From: CAIZGX01 sp044354975
GTDB taxonomy: Bacteria > Bacteroidota > Bacteroidia > Flavobacteriales_D > Sanyastnellaceae
NCBI GenBank assembly: GCA_044354975.1
Contig: JBIKZA010000038.1
Coordinates: 1-23,404, forward strand
Length of the DNA stretch: 23,404 nucleotides
Direction of reading: 5' to 3'
The position numbers were made by a program, and so were the translations under genes. This document shows positions 22,033 to 23,404 of the stretch, piece after piece. The notes under the pieces were generated by a model. It was not told the origin of the DNA, searched no databases, and saw nothing but the letters and a program-made list of their open reading frames with translations. The number at the start of each line of letters is the position of its first letter. Position 1 is the first letter of the stretch.

Positions 22033-22843
22033 TACGTTTGAGAATTGGAAGAAGGGTAAGTTTGTCTTACCCGAAACGTTTCTTCGAAATGATAATTATC
22101 CAATTGAGTATAATGAAATTCCCTCGGTACCAGTAAAGAAAATTTTCAAAAATGAATTAAAACTGATACAATCAGAACAGAGGGAAATTGGTGTAAAGAT
22201 TAGGCAGCAGTTAGTTTTAATGTCAAAGACTTTTTTTCTAAGAAGATTAAAGCGAACGATCAATCAAACTTTTTTAATTCAAAGAGGAATTAATGATTTG
22301 GAGTGCATTCTGCAAGGTGAAATCTCGAAGAGAGTTCTAACTTATGAATCGAAAGTATTTAATTTCAGTTTAGGTCGAGAATTGTTAAATAGTATATCGG
22401 CTTTTTATATTGACTGGATTGAAGCTGGGCATAAAGAAAATTACAATTACATCGGAAGTACGCCGCACCTAGATGAGTTAAATTTTTCGGCTGCTCAAAC
22501 ATGGGCATATGGGCTTTATGATTTGTTGAATTGGATGAGGGAGTTGGATAATGGTAAGTTGGAGGAGGTGAATAAATACAAAAAGAAGAAGAATTTTCTT
22601 GTAGCCTTAGCATTCGCAGATGGTCGAATTTATCAATGGATTGATGAAACAAAGATGTCAAGTAGAGAATGTGCGCGAAAATTGAAATTACCTACGATGC
22701 ATCCATACGTAAGGCATACTTATGATAACGAAAGAGATTCTGAAAAATGTATCTACACCAATCGTAAATTGATTCGAAACGTAAAAGAATATTGCGAAGT
22801 TCTAGGTTTAGAAATGGATGCTCGCTTTTTACGCAAGCTATAG
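22019..22843 (+). CDS. Unknown protein encoded with the integrase
   Basis: 274 residues, family not recognised. The ATG at 22019 overlaps the integrase stop by 14 bases, so expression is probably coupled. No signal peptide or membrane segment is seen, and the protein is basic and probably cytoplasmic. The N-terminal half has a helical stretch rich in Lys, Arg and Gln (about 42-85). The centre has an aromatic-rich segment, AAQTWAYGLYDLLNWMREL (about 158-176). The C-terminal part (about 210-270) has MSSRECARKLKLPTMHPYVR, whose pattern could be a helix-turn-helix-like fold, and ends with LGLEMDARFLRKL. Its position between integrase and excisionase-like genes resembles RteC-type regulators of Bacteroides elements, but I do not see convincing RteC similarity. 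It is more AT-rich than the core genes. Confidence 0.8.
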   Translation: MVGFNTFENWKKGKFVLPETFLRNDNYPIEYNEIPSVPVKKIFKNELKLIQSEQREIGVKIRQQLVLMSKTFFLRRLKRTINQTFLIQRGINDLECILQGEISKRVLTYESKVFNFSLGRELLNSISAFYIDWIEAGHKENYNYIGSTPHLDELNFSAAQTWAYGLYDLLNWMRELDNGKLEEVNKYKKKKNFLVALAFADGRIYQWIDETKMSSRECARKLKLPTMHPYVRHTYDNERDSEKCIYTNRKLIRNVKEYCEVLGLEMDARFLRKL

Positions 22844-22895
22844 TAGCATTGGATATTAGGAGATTTGATTTGAGTGTTTTCTTTATCATTTAGAT

Positions 22896-22930
22896 GTTAC
22901 TTTTCTGTTACTAATTGAATAAAAAGTAAC
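22896..22930. promoter_or_regulatory. Inverted repeat upstream of the excisionase-like gene
   Basis: GTTACTTTT (22896-22904) and AAAAGTAAC (22922-22930), perfect nine-base arms with a 17-base spacer. GTTACT also repeats directly at 22907-22912, 11 bp after the first. It ends 13 bases before a -7 box, so it is a likely operator or excisionase-binding region. Confidence 0.6.
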
Positions 22931-22943
22931 AAAAATGTAAACA

Positions 22944-22951
22944 TAATTTTG
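22944..22951 (+). promoter_or_regulatory. -7 box of the excisionase-like gene
   Basis: TAATTTTG, exact TAnnTTTG match, 30 bases upstream of the ATG at 22982. Confidence 0.5.
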
Positions 22952-22981
22952 ATGACGCCCACAATAACGGGAAATTGAAAA

Positions 22982-23245
22982 ATGAAGTTAACACACAACG
23001 ATGTACCTGCAGTCCTCGAGCAAATTCAGCAAGACTTGCAGCGCGTATTGTCCTTATTGGACAACCAAAATGAAAAGAGTAAGGACGATGAAACTCTTTT
23101 AACCCGACAAGACGTAAAGAGCTTGTTCAAAATCCACATTTCGACACTCTACAATTGGGTGAAGTCCAAAAGGCTGAAGCAGATCTCATTTGGCGGTCGA
23201 GTTTATTTCAGACGGAAAGACATAATGGACCTTTTAAACAAGTAG
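22982..23245 (+). CDS. Excisionase-family helix-turn-helix protein
   Basis: 87 residues. The C-terminal half (about 38-87) is a MerR/excisionase-type winged helix: LLTRQDVKSLFKIHISTLYN, then WVKSKRLKQISFGGRVYFRR and DIMDLL. The N-terminal 30 residues form a probable coiled coil (VLEQIQQDLQRVLSLLDNQN), which would allow dimerisation. Such proteins bend DNA at attachment sites to favour excision or regulate mobile-element genes. In Bacteroidota this exact size and layout is common next to integrases of conjugative or mobilisable elements. The promoter box at 22944-22951 and the inverted repeat at 22896-22930 suggest autoregulation. The next small gene starts three bases after its stop. Confidence 0.9.
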   Translation: MKLTHNDVPAVLEQIQQDLQRVLSLLDNQNEKSKDDETLLTRQDVKSLFKIHISTLYNWVKSKRLKQISFGGRVYFRRKDIMDLLNK

Positions 23246-23248
23246 ACT

Positions 23249-23404
23249 ATGCCGATACAATTACCAAGAATACCTTGCAGGATTTGCAAGGAACTATTCG
23301 AGCCAACAAATAGTGGACACAAGATGTATTGCGGAGATAAATGCACCAATGCCGCTGGGAATGCGAAAAAAAGAATGAGGAGAGAAGGCCTTCGAAAGAA
23401 TATT
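23249..23404 (+). CDS. Zinc-ribbon-like small protein, 3' end outside window
   Basis: The ATG at 23249, three bases after the preceding stop, opens a frame that runs to the window edge (52 codons seen). It encodes two cysteine pairs, PCRICKELF near the start and YCGDKCTN about 17 residues later, followed by a strongly basic tail (AKKRMRRE). The CX2C...CX3C spacing suggests a zinc-binding ribbon that contacts nucleic acid. Tight spacing places it in an operon with the excisionase-like gene. Function is unknown, and the remainder may hold another domain. Confidence 0.6.
   Translation, partial: MPIQLPRIPCRICKELFEPTNSGHKMYCGDKCTNAAGNAKKRMRREGLRKNI

Overview
The window looks like chromosomal DNA of a member of the Bacteroidota, most likely Flavobacteriales (a Fluviicola/Crocinitomicaceae-like lineage would fit; this is an inference). 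The grounds are: two type IX secretion cargo proteins, one with a type A and one with a type B C-terminal sorting domain; an ECF sigma/anti-sigma pair with PKD domains; a bacterial GH3 protein; promoter -7 boxes of the Bacteroidetes form TAnnTTTG; A-rich rather than Shine-Dalgarno leaders; and moderate-to-low GC.

Positions 1-16294 are ordinary core genome. In order: the 3' end of a sensor histidine kinase overlapping its OmpR-type response regulator, a LOG-family protein and YaaA (+ strand, tightly packed); then on the - strand a deoxynucleoside kinase, a secreted hypothetical overlapping a GH3 protein, a 1160-residue CUB/PKD/P-domain surface protein with a type B sorting domain, and an ECF sigma factor overlapping a membrane PKD protein that is probably its anti-sigma partner; then on the + strand mnmA, a 645-residue type A sorted surface protein, a small cytochrome-c-like lipoprotein and der.

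Positions 16295-20241 form an accessory region. It holds a mobile mystery protein A/B pair (XRE regulator plus Fic protein), a truncated KilA-N gene and an AbiE-type toxin-antitoxin pair (DUF6088/AbiEi plus AbiEii). These modules are separated by copies of an unusual repeat. Each copy contains strings of tiny perfect hairpins with three-base loops, joined by a constant four-base linker (mostly GAAT), and a purine-rich tail. Stem sequences vary while pairing is kept. 21 of the 23 hairpins I could place have a GNA loop on one strand, usually closed by C-G, the class of DNA mini-hairpin known to be exceptionally stable. This is the strongest candidate for something undescribed.

Positions 20242 to the end look like the start of an integrative element. 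A long non-coding region carries five same-direction GTGGGCT heptamers and an 8-7-8 palindrome. It is followed by a tyrosine recombinase, an overlapping unknown gene, an excisionase-like helix-turn-helix gene with an inverted-repeat operator candidate, and a zinc-ribbon-like small gene cut by the window edge. No rRNA, tRNA or CRISPR array was seen.
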